DNA of 64,000 nucleotides from CAVQRB01 sp963715055 (lineage in GTDB: Bacteria > Pseudomonadota > Alphaproteobacteria > Rhodobacterales > Rhodobacteraceae): assembly GCA_963715055.1 (NCBI GenBank), contig CAVQRB010000007.1, positions 1 through 64,000 of the forward strand, read 5' to 3'. Under the pieces are notes generated by a model that worked only from the letters and a program-made list of their open reading frames with translations, made no database searches and was not told where the DNA came from. Of this stretch, positions 16,647-26,030 are shown piece by piece (the stretch's first letter is position 1; every line of letters begins with the position of its first letter). The translations under genes and the position numbers were made by a program.

Positions 16647-19086
16647 ATGTCCACGTCCCTGCCCATCGATGCCATTCTGCCGGAGGTGATCGACACCCTG
16701 CGCGCCACGCGCCGCGCCGTGCTGCAAGCCCCGCCCGGTGCCGGCAAGACCACCCGCGTTCCGCTGGCGATGCTGGCGGCCGGGCTATCGGAAGGCAAGA
16801 TCGTGATGCTGGAGCCGCGCCGTCTTGCCGCCCGGGCGGCCGCCGAGCGGATGGCACAGACACTGGACGAACCCGTGGGCCGGACCGTGGGCTACCGGAT
16901 CCGGGGCGAGGCGAAGATCGGTCCGGAGACAAGGATCGAAGTCGTCACCGAAGGCATTCTGACGCGGATGCTTCAGGACCGGCCCGACCTGCCGGGAATC
17001 GGCGCGGTGATCTTCGACGAGTTTCACGAACGCTCACTCAACGCGGACCTTGGGCTTGCCCTGTGCCTCGAGACGGCTTCGGCCTTGCGCGACGATCTGA
17101 TCCTCGTGGTGATGTCGGCGACATTGGATGCAGAGCCGGTCGGCGCATTGATGCAGGCACCGGTGCTGACCTCCCAAGGCCGCGCGTTTCCTGTCGAGCC
17201 GCACTGGCTCGCGAAGCCTGTCCCCAAGACCCGCAGGCTGGAGGAGGCCACCGCCGATCTGGTTCTCGAAGCGCTCTCAAAGCATGAGGGCAGCACGCTC
17301 GTCTTCCTGCCTGGCGAAGGCGAAATCCGCAGGACGGAAAGCCGCTTGCGCGGCGTTCTTGCAGCGGACACGAAGCTCTTCACGCTTTTTGGCGCCATGG
17401 ATTTTCAGGCACAGCGGGCAGCGATCCAACCGGTCAGGGAAGGTCGCAAGGTCGTTCTTGCCACGTCGATCGCGGAGACGTCGCTCACGATCGAGGGGAT
17501 CCGGATCGTGGTGGATGCCGGTCTTGCCCGCCGGGCCGAATTCGACGCCGGGTCCGGTATGTCGCGTCTTGTCACCACCCGCGTCACGAAGGCCGAAGCC
17601 ACCCAGCGCGCCGGACGCGCGGGCCGCCTGGCACCGGGCGTCTGCTACAAGCTCTGGACAAAGGGCGAAGACGGCGCGCTCCCGGCCTTTCCGCCAGCGG
17701 AGATCGAGGTGGCGGACCTCACGGGCTTCGCGCTGGACCTCGCGCAATGGGGCGCGCAACCGCAGGATCTCGGCTTTCTCACGCCGCCGCATCCGGGGCG
17801 GCTTGAAGAGGCGCGATCCGTCCTGCGGATGCTCGGTGCTTTGGACGCGGCGCATCGGATTACCGCCCATGGGCGCGCGCTGGCAGGTTATCCGCTCCAT
17901 CCCAGACTTGCCCATATGCTTGAGAAAGGCGGCAAGACTGCGCCCGATCTGGCCATGATCTTGTCTGAACCCGATTTCCTGCGCGGTTTTTCCACAGAGT
18001 TGCTGCATCGCGTCGCTGCCTTGAAGGACCCCGAGCGGTTTCAGCGCGAGCACGGGGTGGATACTCCCACAGCAGACGATCCGCCGCCTGAAGCAGGAGG
18101 CGCGACGGATCGCGCGACGGACGACGGGCAATGGCATTGACACCGTCGCCGTCCTGGCCGCGCTCGCCTATCCGGACCGCGTAGCCCTGCGCCGCGCCCC
18201 GGGTACGCAACGCTACGTGCTTGCGAACGGCAAGGGGGCCATGCTGCGTGACGGCGATCCGCTGGCCGCAGGGCGTCTGCTGGTGGCAACCGATCTTGAC
18301 GGCGATCCGACCGAAAGCCGCATCCGCCTCGGAACCGCCATTGCGGAATCGGATCTGCGCGCGGTTTTCACAGATCAGATTCAATGGCATGATCGGTGCG
18401 AGTGGTCCCGCCGCGACGGCCGCGTTCTGGCCCGGCGGGAAGAGAGGTATGGCGCGCTGGTCCTTGCCGAGCGGATGTGGGCCGATGCGCCTGACGCGGA
18501 TATTTGCAGCGCGATGCTCGATGGTGTGCGTCAATTGGGCCTGAAGCCCGGACCTGCGGCGACCCGGTTTCTGACCCGCGCGCGCCTGGCCGCGACGCAA
18601 GACAAGGCGTTTCCCGATTTCTCGGAAGCCAGCCTTATGGAAACGCTGGACGCGTGGCTTTTGCCGCATCTTTCAGGTGTCAGAACAAAGGATGACTGGA
18701 AGAGTTTCGATTTGCTGCCGGCTCTGCGCGCACGTCTCGACTGGAACCAGATGCAGTTCCTCGACCGCGTGGCACCAGCGCATTTCACGACGCCTCTCGG
18801 TCGCGACGTCGCGATTTCCTACGACGACGGAAAACCGGCCATCGCCCTGAAATTACAAGAACTATTCGGCGTTTCGACGCATCCTGTCGTGGCCGGCATG
18901 CCGTTGTGCCTGTCGCTTCTGTCGCCTGCCGGGCGCCCCTTGCAGGTGACCGAGGACCTGCCCGGTTTCTGGACCACGTCCTATGCGGATGTGCGCAAGG
19001 ACATGCGCGGTCGCTATCCCAAGCACCCCTGGCCGGAAGACCCGGCCATGGCCGAGCCGACGCTCCGGGCAAAGCCGCGCAGATAG
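16647..19086 (+). pseudogene. hrpB: ATP-dependent helicase HrpB, apparent frameshift
   Basis: DEAH-box helicase of the HrpA/HrpB group. The first part has Walker A PPGAGKTTRVPLAML, FDEFHERSLNADLG (DEFH), VMSATLDA, ETSLTIEGIRIVVDAG and TQRAGRAGRLAPG, then the helicase-associated domain. After VDTPT (near 18070) the frame changes: QTIRRLKQEARRIARRTT continues in the next frame through RYVLANGKGAMLRDGDPLAAG to LPGFWTTSYADVRKDMRGRYPKHPWPEDP, the HrpB C-terminal signature. Removing one base (or adding two) gives about 813 residues, the normal length. Sequence error or a real frameshift; the ATPase core alone is still encoded. Confidence 0.88.
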
Positions 19087-19223
19087 CCTGTCAGCCGTTA
19101 ACGGTCCGTTCGCATTTTCGCGTCAACATGGATCGATATCATCATGATTTTGCGCCATATTTGCAATTCAGTACGTTTGAGGGCAGACTACCGTTAGGCA
19201 AACAAGTGAGGAGTTGAACAAGT

Positions 19224-19679
19224 TTGAGCTTTTTGAACCGCATATCTGCAGACACTTCCGAGCAACCGGCAACATCGCCGCGGCGCCCTCAGGTTGCCGC
19301 CCTGTGCTATCGCCTGACCGACGAGGGCAAACAGGTGCTGCTGGTTACCAGTCGCGGAACGGGCCGTTGGATCGTCCCCAAGGGCTGGCCCATGACGCAT
19401 CTAGAGGACCCGCAGGCAGCCCTGCAGGAAGCCTGGGAGGAAGCCGGCGTGAAACGTGCGGACGTCAGCCGAGCGGCCATTGGCGCGTTCAACTACGACA
19501 AGCTGTCAGACGACGGCGTGACCATTCCGGTAAGGGCGCAGGTCTATGCCGCGAAGGTAAAGAAGCTCGAAGACATCTATCCCGAACACCAGGAGCGCAT
19601 TCGCCGCTGGTTCACGCCAGACGAGGCCGCATCGCGCGTGGCCGAGCCGCAACTGCAAGCCCTCCTGCGCGGGCTCTGA
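19224..19679 (+). CDS. NUDIX hydrolase (diphosphoinositol-polyphosphate-phosphohydrolase-like)
   Basis: 151 residues. The NUDIX box is WPMTHLEDPQAALQEAWEEAGV; the strict Arg is Gln and the first Glu is Leu, a pattern seen in the DIPP/DIPP-like subgroup that begins GRWIVPKGW. It hydrolyses nucleoside diphosphates linked to another moiety, but the substrate is uncertain. TTG at 19224 is the likely start (GAGGAG about 12 bp upstream); no ATG precedes the conserved core in frame. It ends six bases before argF, which converges on it. Confidence 0.85.
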   Translation: MSFLNRISADTSEQPATSPRRPQVAALCYRLTDEGKQVLLVTSRGTGRWIVPKGWPMTHLEDPQAALQEAWEEAGVKRADVSRAAIGAFNYDKLSDDGVTIPVRAQVYAAKVKKLEDIYPEHQERIRRWFTPDEAASRVAEPQLQALLRGL

Positions 19680-19685
19680 CCCGGT

Positions 19686-20612
19686 CTAGACCTGCAGGCA
19701 CCAGCGCATGATGGCCTTCTGCGCGTGGAGCCGGTTCTCAGCCTCGTCGAAGATCACGGAATGCGGCCCGTCCATTACTTCCGAAGTCGCCTCATCGTCG
19801 CGATGCGCAGGCAAGCAGTGCATGAATAGCGCATCAGGCTTGGCGTGCGACATCAGATGCGCATCGACGCGGTAGGGTCTGAGCTGATTATGGCGCCGTT
19901 CCCGCGCGGATTGCGCGTCATGCATGGACACCCAGGTATCGGTCACCACGAGATCGGCCCCCGCCATCGCTTTCACCGGGTCGCGCTCGATCACGACGTT
20001 GGCGCCTTTCGACCGCGCGAGCGCCACGAACTCGGGCTCCGGATCGAGGGTGGACGGACCGGTGAATGTCAGATCGAAGCCGAACTGGCCCGCGGCATGC
20101 AGGAAAGACGCACAAACGTTGTTGCCGTCGCCCGACCATACGACCTTCCTGCCCTTGATCGGGCCGCGATGTTCTTCGAAGGTCATGACATCGGCCATGA
20201 TCTGGCAGGGGTGCGTGCGGTTCGTCAGTCCGTTGATCACCGGCACGGTTGCGAATTCCGCCATTTCGGTGAGCACCGCCTCATCAAATGTGCGGATCAT
20301 GATCAGATCGACATAGCGGCTCAACACCCGGGCGGTGTCGGCGATCGTCTCCCCATGGCCCAGTTGCATGTCGGAACCGGACAGCACCATTGTCTGCCCG
20401 CCCATCTGGCGCACGCCCACGTCGAAGGACACGCGCGTGCGGGTCGATGGCTTCTCGAAAATCAGCGCAACCATGTGGCCCTTGAGCGGTTGCTCGTCGT
20501 CGAGCGCACCGCGCGGACGACCAAGGCGCGCGGCCTTCATCGCCGCAGCGGATGTCATGATCTGCCTGAGATCTGTCGGGTCGGTAAGGTGGATATCGAG
20601 AAAATGGTTCAT
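19686..20612 (-). CDS. argF: Ornithine carbamoyltransferase
   Basis: 308 residues, full length. Makes citrulline from ornithine and carbamoyl phosphate in arginine synthesis. Carbamoyl-phosphate site EKPSTRTRVSFD, then LTNRTHPCQIMADV, ornithine site in DTWVSMHD, and HCLPAHRDDE. It follows argD by 42 bp on the same strand and probably shares its transcript. Confidence 0.96.
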   Translation of the reverse strand: MNHFLDIHLTDPTDLRQIMTSAAAMKAARLGRPRGALDDEQPLKGHMVALIFEKPSTRTRVSFDVGVRQMGGQTMVLSGSDMQLGHGETIADTARVLSRYVDLIMIRTFDEAVLTEMAEFATVPVINGLTNRTHPCQIMADVMTFEEHRGPIKGRKVVWSGDGNNVCASFLHAAGQFGFDLTFTGPSTLDPEPEFVALARSKGANVVIERDPVKAMAGADLVVTDTWVSMHDAQSARERRHNQLRPYRVDAHLMSHAKPDALFMHCLPAHRDDEATSEVMDGPHSVIFDEAENRLHAQKAIMRWCLQV

Positions 20613-20654
20613 GGCGCAAAACTTCTTGTGCGGGCAGATCTGGCCGCTTCGGTG

Positions 20655-21830
20655 TCAGGATTTGGTGAAGGCCGTCGCCGTCGCGTCGAGACGCGTAACC
20701 GCTTCATCCATGTCTGCGTCGGTGATGTTGAGGGCGGGAAGCAGGCGGATCACGTTGTCCCCCGCAGGCACCGTCAGGATCAGATTGTCATAGCCCGCCT
20801 TCACGATGTCCGTATTGGTCGCCTTGCATTTCAGACCGAGCATCAGCCCGGCCCCCCGCACGCTCTCGAAGACATCCGGGTGCGCCGCAACGAGGCCTTC
20901 GAGCTTCTGACGCAGGCGTCCGGACTTGCGGTTGACCTCCGCCAGGAACGCCGGGTCGGAAACGTGATCGATCACCGCGCAGCCGACGGCGCAACCTAGG
21001 GGGTTGCCGCCATAGGTCGAGCCGTGGGTGCCCAGTGTCATGCCGCTGGCGGCTTCCTCCGTCGCGAGCACCGCGCCGATGGGAAAGCCGCCGCCGATGC
21101 CCTTGGCGACCATCATGATGTCGGGGCTCACGCCGGACCATTCGTGGGCAAAGAGCTTGCCTGTCCGGGCCACGCCGCATTGCACCTCGTCGAAGATCAG
21201 CAGGATGCCCTTTTCGTCGCAGAGATCGCGCAGGCCCTTGAGGCATTGGTCCGGCACCGGCAGGATACCGCCTTCACCCTGTACGGGCTCGATCAGGATC
21301 GCGCCAACCGTGTCCGTCATCGCCGCCGTGAGCGCATCGTGATCGCCAAAAGGCAGATGGATGAACCCGGGCAGCAGCGGCCCAAACCCTTTGGTCATCT
21401 TCTCCGACCCTGCCGCTGCGATGCCAGCGGAGGAGCGGCCATGGAAGGAGCCGGTGAAGGCGATGATGTCGGTCTTTTCGGGATGACCCTTTTCGTACCA
21501 ATACTTGCGCGCCATCTTCACTGCCAGCTCGCAAGCTTCGGTTCCGGAATTGGTGAAGAACACCGTATCGGCAAAGGTCAGATCGACCAGCTTTTCGGCC
21601 AGAGCCTGTTGCTGCGGGATCTGGTAAAGGTTCGAGGTGTGCCAGAGCTTTTCCGCCTGATCCGTGAGCGCCTTGACCAGCAGCGGGTTGGCATGGCCAA
21701 GGGCATTCACCGCGATACCGGCGCCGAGGTCAAGAAAGCGTCGCCCGTCCGCCTCGATCAGCCAGCTGCCTTCGCCCTTGACGAAACTCATGGGCGCGCG
21801 GGCGTAGGTGGGCAAAAGGGTCGGGATCAT
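20655..21830 (-). CDS. argD: Acetylornithine transaminase
   Basis: 391 residues. Class III PLP aminotransferase that converts N-acetylglutamate semialdehyde to N-acetylornithine and may also act on succinyl-diaminopimelate. Features: NSGTEACELAVKMARK, AFTGSFHGRSSAG, PVQGEGGI, LIFDEVQCGVARTG and the PLP lysine in MMVAKGIGGGFPIGA. ATG 21830 is taken, with GAGGA about 7 bp upstream; the frame reaches 21866. Operon with argF. Confidence 0.95.
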   Translation of the reverse strand: MIPTLLPTYARAPMSFVKGEGSWLIEADGRRFLDLGAGIAVNALGHANPLLVKALTDQAEKLWHTSNLYQIPQQQALAEKLVDLTFADTVFFTNSGTEACELAVKMARKYWYEKGHPEKTDIIAFTGSFHGRSSAGIAAAGSEKMTKGFGPLLPGFIHLPFGDHDALTAAMTDTVGAILIEPVQGEGGILPVPDQCLKGLRDLCDEKGILLIFDEVQCGVARTGKLFAHEWSGVSPDIMMVAKGIGGGFPIGAVLATEEAASGMTLGTHGSTYGGNPLGCAVGCAVIDHVSDPAFLAEVNRKSGRLRQKLEGLVAAHPDVFESVRGAGLMLGLKCKATNTDIVKAGYDNLILTVPAGDNVIRLLPALNITDADMDEAVTRLDATATAFTKS

Positions 21831-22246
21831 CGGATCGTCCTCGTCTTTGGTCTGCGGCAAGAGCACGGAACGTGCATGAGCCCGGCAGACAGGTCAATAT
21901 GAATTGCGGAACGGAGTGAGGGGTGCGCAAGACGCGCGGGATAATTGCGGTTCGCCGGTCAGGCGCGCGAGACTCGTCGGAGGGGTCTGGATGCAATGCT
22001 CATGCGGCGGGGCTATCGCAGATCGCAACGCTTGAACAGGGTAAACTTGCCGGATCATGCGGAATTTTCACGCCCTTTCCGCACCGTGGTCCTGTGTTGC
22101 GATATCGTGACCACCCACCCGAGCCAGCGCCCCGGCAGCAAGGATGCTGAACCCGGGCCGCTCTTTTTCCGGACGGAGCGCCGAAGGCGGTACCACACCC
22201 GGACCGCTGCATCGCAGACTGCCGTAGCGCGCTTTCCGTTCCGCGC
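21831..22246. other. Divergent intergenic region argD / gcrA
   Basis: No gene found. Small open frames occur on both strands but lack family features. It must contain the argD promoter on the left. One GANTC site (GACTC near 21970) is present, the target of CcrM methylation on which GcrA acts in related bacteria. Confidence 0.4.
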
Positions 22247-22275
22247 TTGTAACTCCCGCTTCGTTGCTTAGAATA
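22247..22275 (+). promoter_or_regulatory. Predicted sigma-70-type promoter of gcrA
   Basis: TTGTAA (22247-22252) and AGAATA (22270-22275) are separated by 17 bp, followed by a leader of about 60 bases before gcrA. Sequence match only. Confidence 0.45.
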
Positions 22276-22297
22276 GGATGCTGACGAATTAGACAGG

Positions 22298-22322
22298 GCG
22301 GCTCCTTGACCAGCGGAGCCGC
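22298..22322 (+). other. Leader hairpin before gcrA
   Basis: Perfect 8-bp arms GCGGCTCC and GGAGCCGC enclose nine bases and are followed by TTTCACTTT, ending 21 bp before the gcrA ATG. It may be an imperfect terminator/attenuator or a stabilising 5' hairpin. Confidence 0.4.
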
Positions 22323-22343
22323 TTTCACTTTGGGGAATGCCGG

Positions 22344-22910
22344 ATGTCGTGGACGGATGAACGCGTTGAACTGCTCAAGAAGATGTGGAGCGAAGGCCAA
22401 TCCGCCAGCCAGATCGCCAAGGAACTGGGAGGCGTCACGCGCAATGCCGTCATAGGCAAGGTGCATCGTCTGGGCCTGTCCAACCGGGCCACGGCAGCCG
22501 CCAAGCCTGAGCCCAAGGCAAAGCCTGCGCCGAAACCCGAGAGCAAACCGAAGGCCGCGCCGAAGCAGACCGAACCGGTCGTCGAGCAGGCCGAAGAACC
22601 CAGCGCCGCGCCAAAACCGCTGCCCGCGCGCAAGGCGATCATCCCCGCAGGCCAGCCGCTGCCGCCGCAGCCCTCGGCCAATGAGATCAGCCCCGAGGCA
22701 TTGGCGAAGGTCTCCGAGATCGAGAAAAAGGCCAAGCGCCTGTCGCTCATGGAGTTGACCGAGCGGACCTGCAAATGGCCGGTGGGGGATCCCGCGACCG
22801 AGAACTTCTGGTTCTGCGGCCTGCCTGTACAGACCGGCAAGCCTTATTGCGAAGCGCATGTTGGCGTCGCGTTCCAGCCGATGTCCTCGCGCCGCGACCG
22901 ACGTCGCTGA
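22344..22910 (+). CDS. gcrA: GcrA cell-cycle regulator
   Basis: 188 residues. GcrA is a sigma-70 cofactor of alphaproteobacteria that activates promoters carrying CcrM-methylated GANTC sites. The N-terminal helix-turn-helix is MSWTDERVELLKKMWSEG and QIAKELGGVTRNAVIGKVHR. A Lys/Pro/Ala-rich linker spans residues about 55-100. The C-terminal sigma-binding part has LTERTCKWPVGDP and FCGLPVQTGKPYCEAH. GGGGAA lies before ATG. Single gene. Confidence 0.95.
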   Translation: MSWTDERVELLKKMWSEGQSASQIAKELGGVTRNAVIGKVHRLGLSNRATAAAKPEPKAKPAPKPESKPKAAPKQTEPVVEQAEEPSAAPKPLPARKAIIPAGQPLPPQPSANEISPEALAKVSEIEKKAKRLSLMELTERTCKWPVGDPATENFWFCGLPVQTGKPYCEAHVGVAFQPMSSRRDRRR

Positions 22911-23024
22911 TCGCCACGCCACTCCGGAAGACACGGCGACGCGCCAAACGCAATGGTGAGTTGCACTGCCCTCGCGATAGGGTATGACGCCTCTGCTCAA
23001 TGTCGATGAAGGAGGTCCAGCCAG

Positions 23025-24647
23025 ATGTCGAATCCGCCGATGATCCGTGCCGCTGACGCTCTGGCCCGCAGACTTTATGCCGAAGGCTGCCGATACGCTT
23101 TCGGCATGCCCGGTGGCGAGGTGCTGACCCTCGTGGACGCCCTCGAAGCTGCCGGCATCCGTTTCGTTCTGGCCAAGCACGAGAACGCCGCGGCCTTCAT
23201 GGCCGAAGGGGTCTATCATCGCACCGGCGCGCCGGGCATCCTTGTCGCCACAGTCGGACCCGGTGCGCTGAACGGCGTGAATGCCGTCGCCAACGCGCAT
23301 CAGGACAGGGTGCCGCTGATCGTTCTGGCCGGTGCCGTGGACGCGGATGAAGCGCAGACCTACACCCATCAGGTGCTCGACCAGCAGGCGGTGTTCCGTC
23401 CGATCACCAAGGCCAGCTTTTCGCTGGTGCCGGGTGCTGCGCATGTCATCGCCGACAAGGCCGTGGCCATCGCCACCGAAGGCCGCCCGGGCCCTGTGCA
23501 CATCGACGTGCCGATCAGTGTGGCCGACAGCAGGATCGCCGCCGATGCGCCCCCGGCCCGGCCCTTTGCCGCGCCGACCGCGCCCGCAGGCGATGCGCTG
23601 ACGCAGGCCCGTGGCTGGCTGGCAGGCGCGCGAAAGCCGGTGCTGATCGTCGGCCTCGATGCCATGAACGACGGCGCGGGCGAGGCCATCACCCGTTTTG
23701 CCGAAAGCTTCGGCATCCCCGTCATCACCACGTACAAGGCCAAGGGGTTGCTGCCCGAGGATCATCCGCTGGCGCTCGGCGGGGCGGGGCTTTCGCCGCT
23801 CGCCGACAAGCACCTCCTGCCGCTGGTGCAGACGGCAGACCTCGTGATCTGCCTCGGCTATGACCCCATAGAGATGCGCACCGGCTGGCGCGATGTCTGG
23901 GACCCGCGGCACCAGAACATCATCGACATCACCGCCGAGCCCAACCACCACTACATGCACCAGTCGAGCCTCAATATCATCGCCGAGACAAAGGCCAGCC
24001 TCGAGGCCCTCATGGCCGATGTGGAACCCGGCCCGGTCTGGCCGGACGGCGAGCCTGCGTCGGTGAAGGCGGCATTGGCGCAGGCCTTTCCGGTCGATGA
24101 CGTCTGGGGACCTGCCGCCGTGATCGCAACCTGCCGCGATGCCCTGCCGCGCGACACGCTGGCGAGCGTCGACAGCGGCGCGCACCGCATCCTGCTGAGC
24201 CAGATGTGGGCGTGTTACGAACCGCGCGGCCTTACGCAGTCCACGGCTCTTTGTACCATGGGCTGTGCCATCCCGCTGGCCATGGGCATGAAGCTCGCCT
24301 CTTCCGACCGGCCAGTCGTTGCCTTTTGCGGCGACGCGGGGTTCCTTATGGTGGCGGGCGAACTCACCACGGCTGCCGAACTCGACCTGCCTTTGATCGT
24401 GGTGGTTTTCGTCGATGCCTCCCTGTCGCTGATCGAGTTGAAGCAGCGCTCGCGTCAGCTGAAGAACGCAGGCGTCGATTTCGCGCGGCATGATTTCGCC
24501 GCCATGGGCAAGGCATTCGGCGGTGCCGGTCACACGGTCACCAACCGCGCCGAACTGCAAGAGGCTCTGAAGACCGCGCAGGCTGCCAGGACCTTCACCG
24601 TGATCGCGGCCGTGATCGAAAAGGGCGGCTATGACGGGCGCATCTGA
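23025..24647 (+). CDS. Thiamine-diphosphate-dependent enzyme, acetolactate-synthase-like
   Basis: 540 residues in the three-domain POX/ALS fold: PYR domain with GMPGGEVLTLVDALE and the catalytic Glu in AKHENAAAFMAEG; middle FAD/DHS-like domain; PP domain with TMGCAIPLAMGMKLA and FCGDAGFLMVAGEL. The usual diphosphate motif GDG...N reads GDA and VFVDASLSLIELK here, so Asp stands where Asn is usual. The substrate is unknown. Ribosome site AAGGAGG. It overlaps the CoA-transferase gene by 17 bp, so the enzyme probably works on a 2-oxo acid or acyl-CoA linked to that partner. Not the ilvB large subunit, since no ilvN follows. Confidence 0.85.
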   Translation: MSNPPMIRAADALARRLYAEGCRYAFGMPGGEVLTLVDALEAAGIRFVLAKHENAAAFMAEGVYHRTGAPGILVATVGPGALNGVNAVANAHQDRVPLIVLAGAVDADEAQTYTHQVLDQQAVFRPITKASFSLVPGAAHVIADKAVAIATEGRPGPVHIDVPISVADSRIAADAPPARPFAAPTAPAGDALTQARGWLAGARKPVLIVGLDAMNDGAGEAITRFAESFGIPVITTYKAKGLLPEDHPLALGGAGLSPLADKHLLPLVQTADLVICLGYDPIEMRTGWRDVWDPRHQNIIDITAEPNHHYMHQSSLNIIAETKASLEALMADVEPGPVWPDGEPASVKAALAQAFPVDDVWGPAAVIATCRDALPRDTLASVDSGAHRILLSQMWACYEPRGLTQSTALCTMGCAIPLAMGMKLASSDRPVVAFCGDAGFLMVAGELTTAAELDLPLIVVVFVDASLSLIELKQRSRQLKNAGVDFARHDFAAMGKAFGGAGHTVTNRAELQEALKTAQAARTFTVIAAVIEKGGYDGRI

Positions 24648-25839
24648 GACGAAAGGCGCGCTCGACGGCCTCGTGGTGCTCGATTTGTCGCGCATCCTCG
24701 CAGGGCCCACGGCAACGCAACTGCTGGGCGATCTCGGTGCGACGGTCATCAAGATCGAAAACCCCAAGACCGGCGGCGACGACACCCGCGCTTGGGGTCC
24801 GGTCTATGCCATGGGTGCGGACGGCCAGCGCACGGATCTTTCGGCCTATTTCATGGCCGCCAACCGCAACAAGCAATCCGTGGCGGTGGACATCTCGACA
24901 CCCGAAGGGCAGGACATCGTTCGCCGGATCGCGGCGCGTGCCGATGTGGTGATCGAGAACTACAAACCGGGCGGACTTGCGAAATTCGGTCTCGATCACG
25001 CGAGCTTGCTCAACGCGCATCCGGGGCTCGTCTACTGCTCGATCTCGGGCTTCGGACAGACCGGCCCCAACCGCGACCAGCCCGGCTACGACCTGATGGC
25101 GCAGGGCTACGGCGGGATCATGTCGCTGACAGGAGCGCCGGAGGGTCCACCGATGAAGGTGGGGGTCGGCATCGCCGATGTCATGTGCGGCATGTATGCG
25201 ACGATCGGCATCCTCGCCGCCCTGCGCCACCGCGATGCCACCGGCGAAGGCCAGCACATCGATCTGGCGCTTGTCGATGCACAGATGGCCTGGCTGATCA
25301 ACGAGGGTACGAATTTCCTGAACTCCGGCAAGCTGCCGGAACGGCGCGGCAATGCGCATCCCAATATCGTACCCTATGATGCCTTCGCTTGCGCGGACGG
25401 GCATGTACTGGTCGCCGTCGGCAACGATGCGCAATTCGCCCGCTTTTGCGATGCCATCGGGGTGCCGGGGCTGGCGACTGATCCCGATTACCGAACGAAC
25501 CTTGGGCGAATCGAACATCGGGACGCATTGATGGAACACCTGCGCCCCGCGCTCTCGGCCCTGGACAAGGACACGGTCCTGTCGCGCCTTCGGGCCGTCA
25601 AGGTGCCCGTGGGCCCGATCCACACAGTCGCGGAAGCCCTCGGTTCGGATCAGGCGCAGGCCCGTGGCACCGTGGTGACGATGCCGGCGGACGGGGTGGC
25701 ATCCGGCGGCGTCATGCTGCTCGGCAATCCGCTCAAGCTGTCGCGCACACCCGTGACCTACCGCGCAGCGCCGCCACGCTTCGGTCAGGACACCGACGCG
25801 GTTCTCGGGATGTATTGCCCGGAGAAATCGGACCCCTGA
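24631..25839 (+). CDS. Class III (CaiB/BaiF-type) CoA-transferase
   Basis: 402 residues. Family III enzymes move CoA between carboxylates (formyl-CoA/oxalate, carnitine, succinyl and others). N-terminal GLVVLDLSRILAGPTATQLLGDLGATVIKIE, then ISGFGQTGPNRDQPGYDLMAQG and the catalytic Asp in VGIADVMCGMYA. The gene starts inside the end of the upstream thiamine-diphosphate enzyme, so expression is coupled. Pairing resembles the logic of formyl-CoA transferase with oxalyl-CoA decarboxylase, but the sequence does not show that substrate. Confidence 0.92.
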   Translation: MTGASETKGALDGLVVLDLSRILAGPTATQLLGDLGATVIKIENPKTGGDDTRAWGPVYAMGADGQRTDLSAYFMAANRNKQSVAVDISTPEGQDIVRRIAARADVVIENYKPGGLAKFGLDHASLLNAHPGLVYCSISGFGQTGPNRDQPGYDLMAQGYGGIMSLTGAPEGPPMKVGVGIADVMCGMYATIGILAALRHRDATGEGQHIDLALVDAQMAWLINEGTNFLNSGKLPERRGNAHPNIVPYDAFACADGHVLVAVGNDAQFARFCDAIGVPGLATDPDYRTNLGRIEHRDALMEHLRPALSALDKDTVLSRLRAVKVPVGPIHTVAEALGSDQAQARGTVVTMPADGVASGGVMLLGNPLKLSRTPVTYRAAPPRFGQDTDAVLGMYCPEKSDP

Positions 25840-26030
25840 AACAGAGCGCAGGTCTTGGCCGCGAAACGCTTTCACATCTGATGTTTTCCGGTCAATCCCC
25901 GTCACGAAACGCCTGAAAAGCAACCATTTTGCACACGGCGGTTCACGTGTGCGTGTTGCACGCCGCGGCACGCTTTGTCCGTGATCAAATTGAGGTAGGA
26001 ACAGTGAAAGCCGAAAAAGGAAAGCGCTTC

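Noticed and set aside
23025..24647. ilvB (large acetolactate synthase subunit)
   Set aside because: No ilvN follows, the cofactor motif deviates and the gene is coupled to a CoA-transferase.
22068..24785. 905-codon open frame on the minus strand
   Set aside because: It runs antisense to gcrA and the thiamine-diphosphate enzyme. Its composition (Arg/Gly/His-rich, no family) is that of a GC-rich shadow frame.
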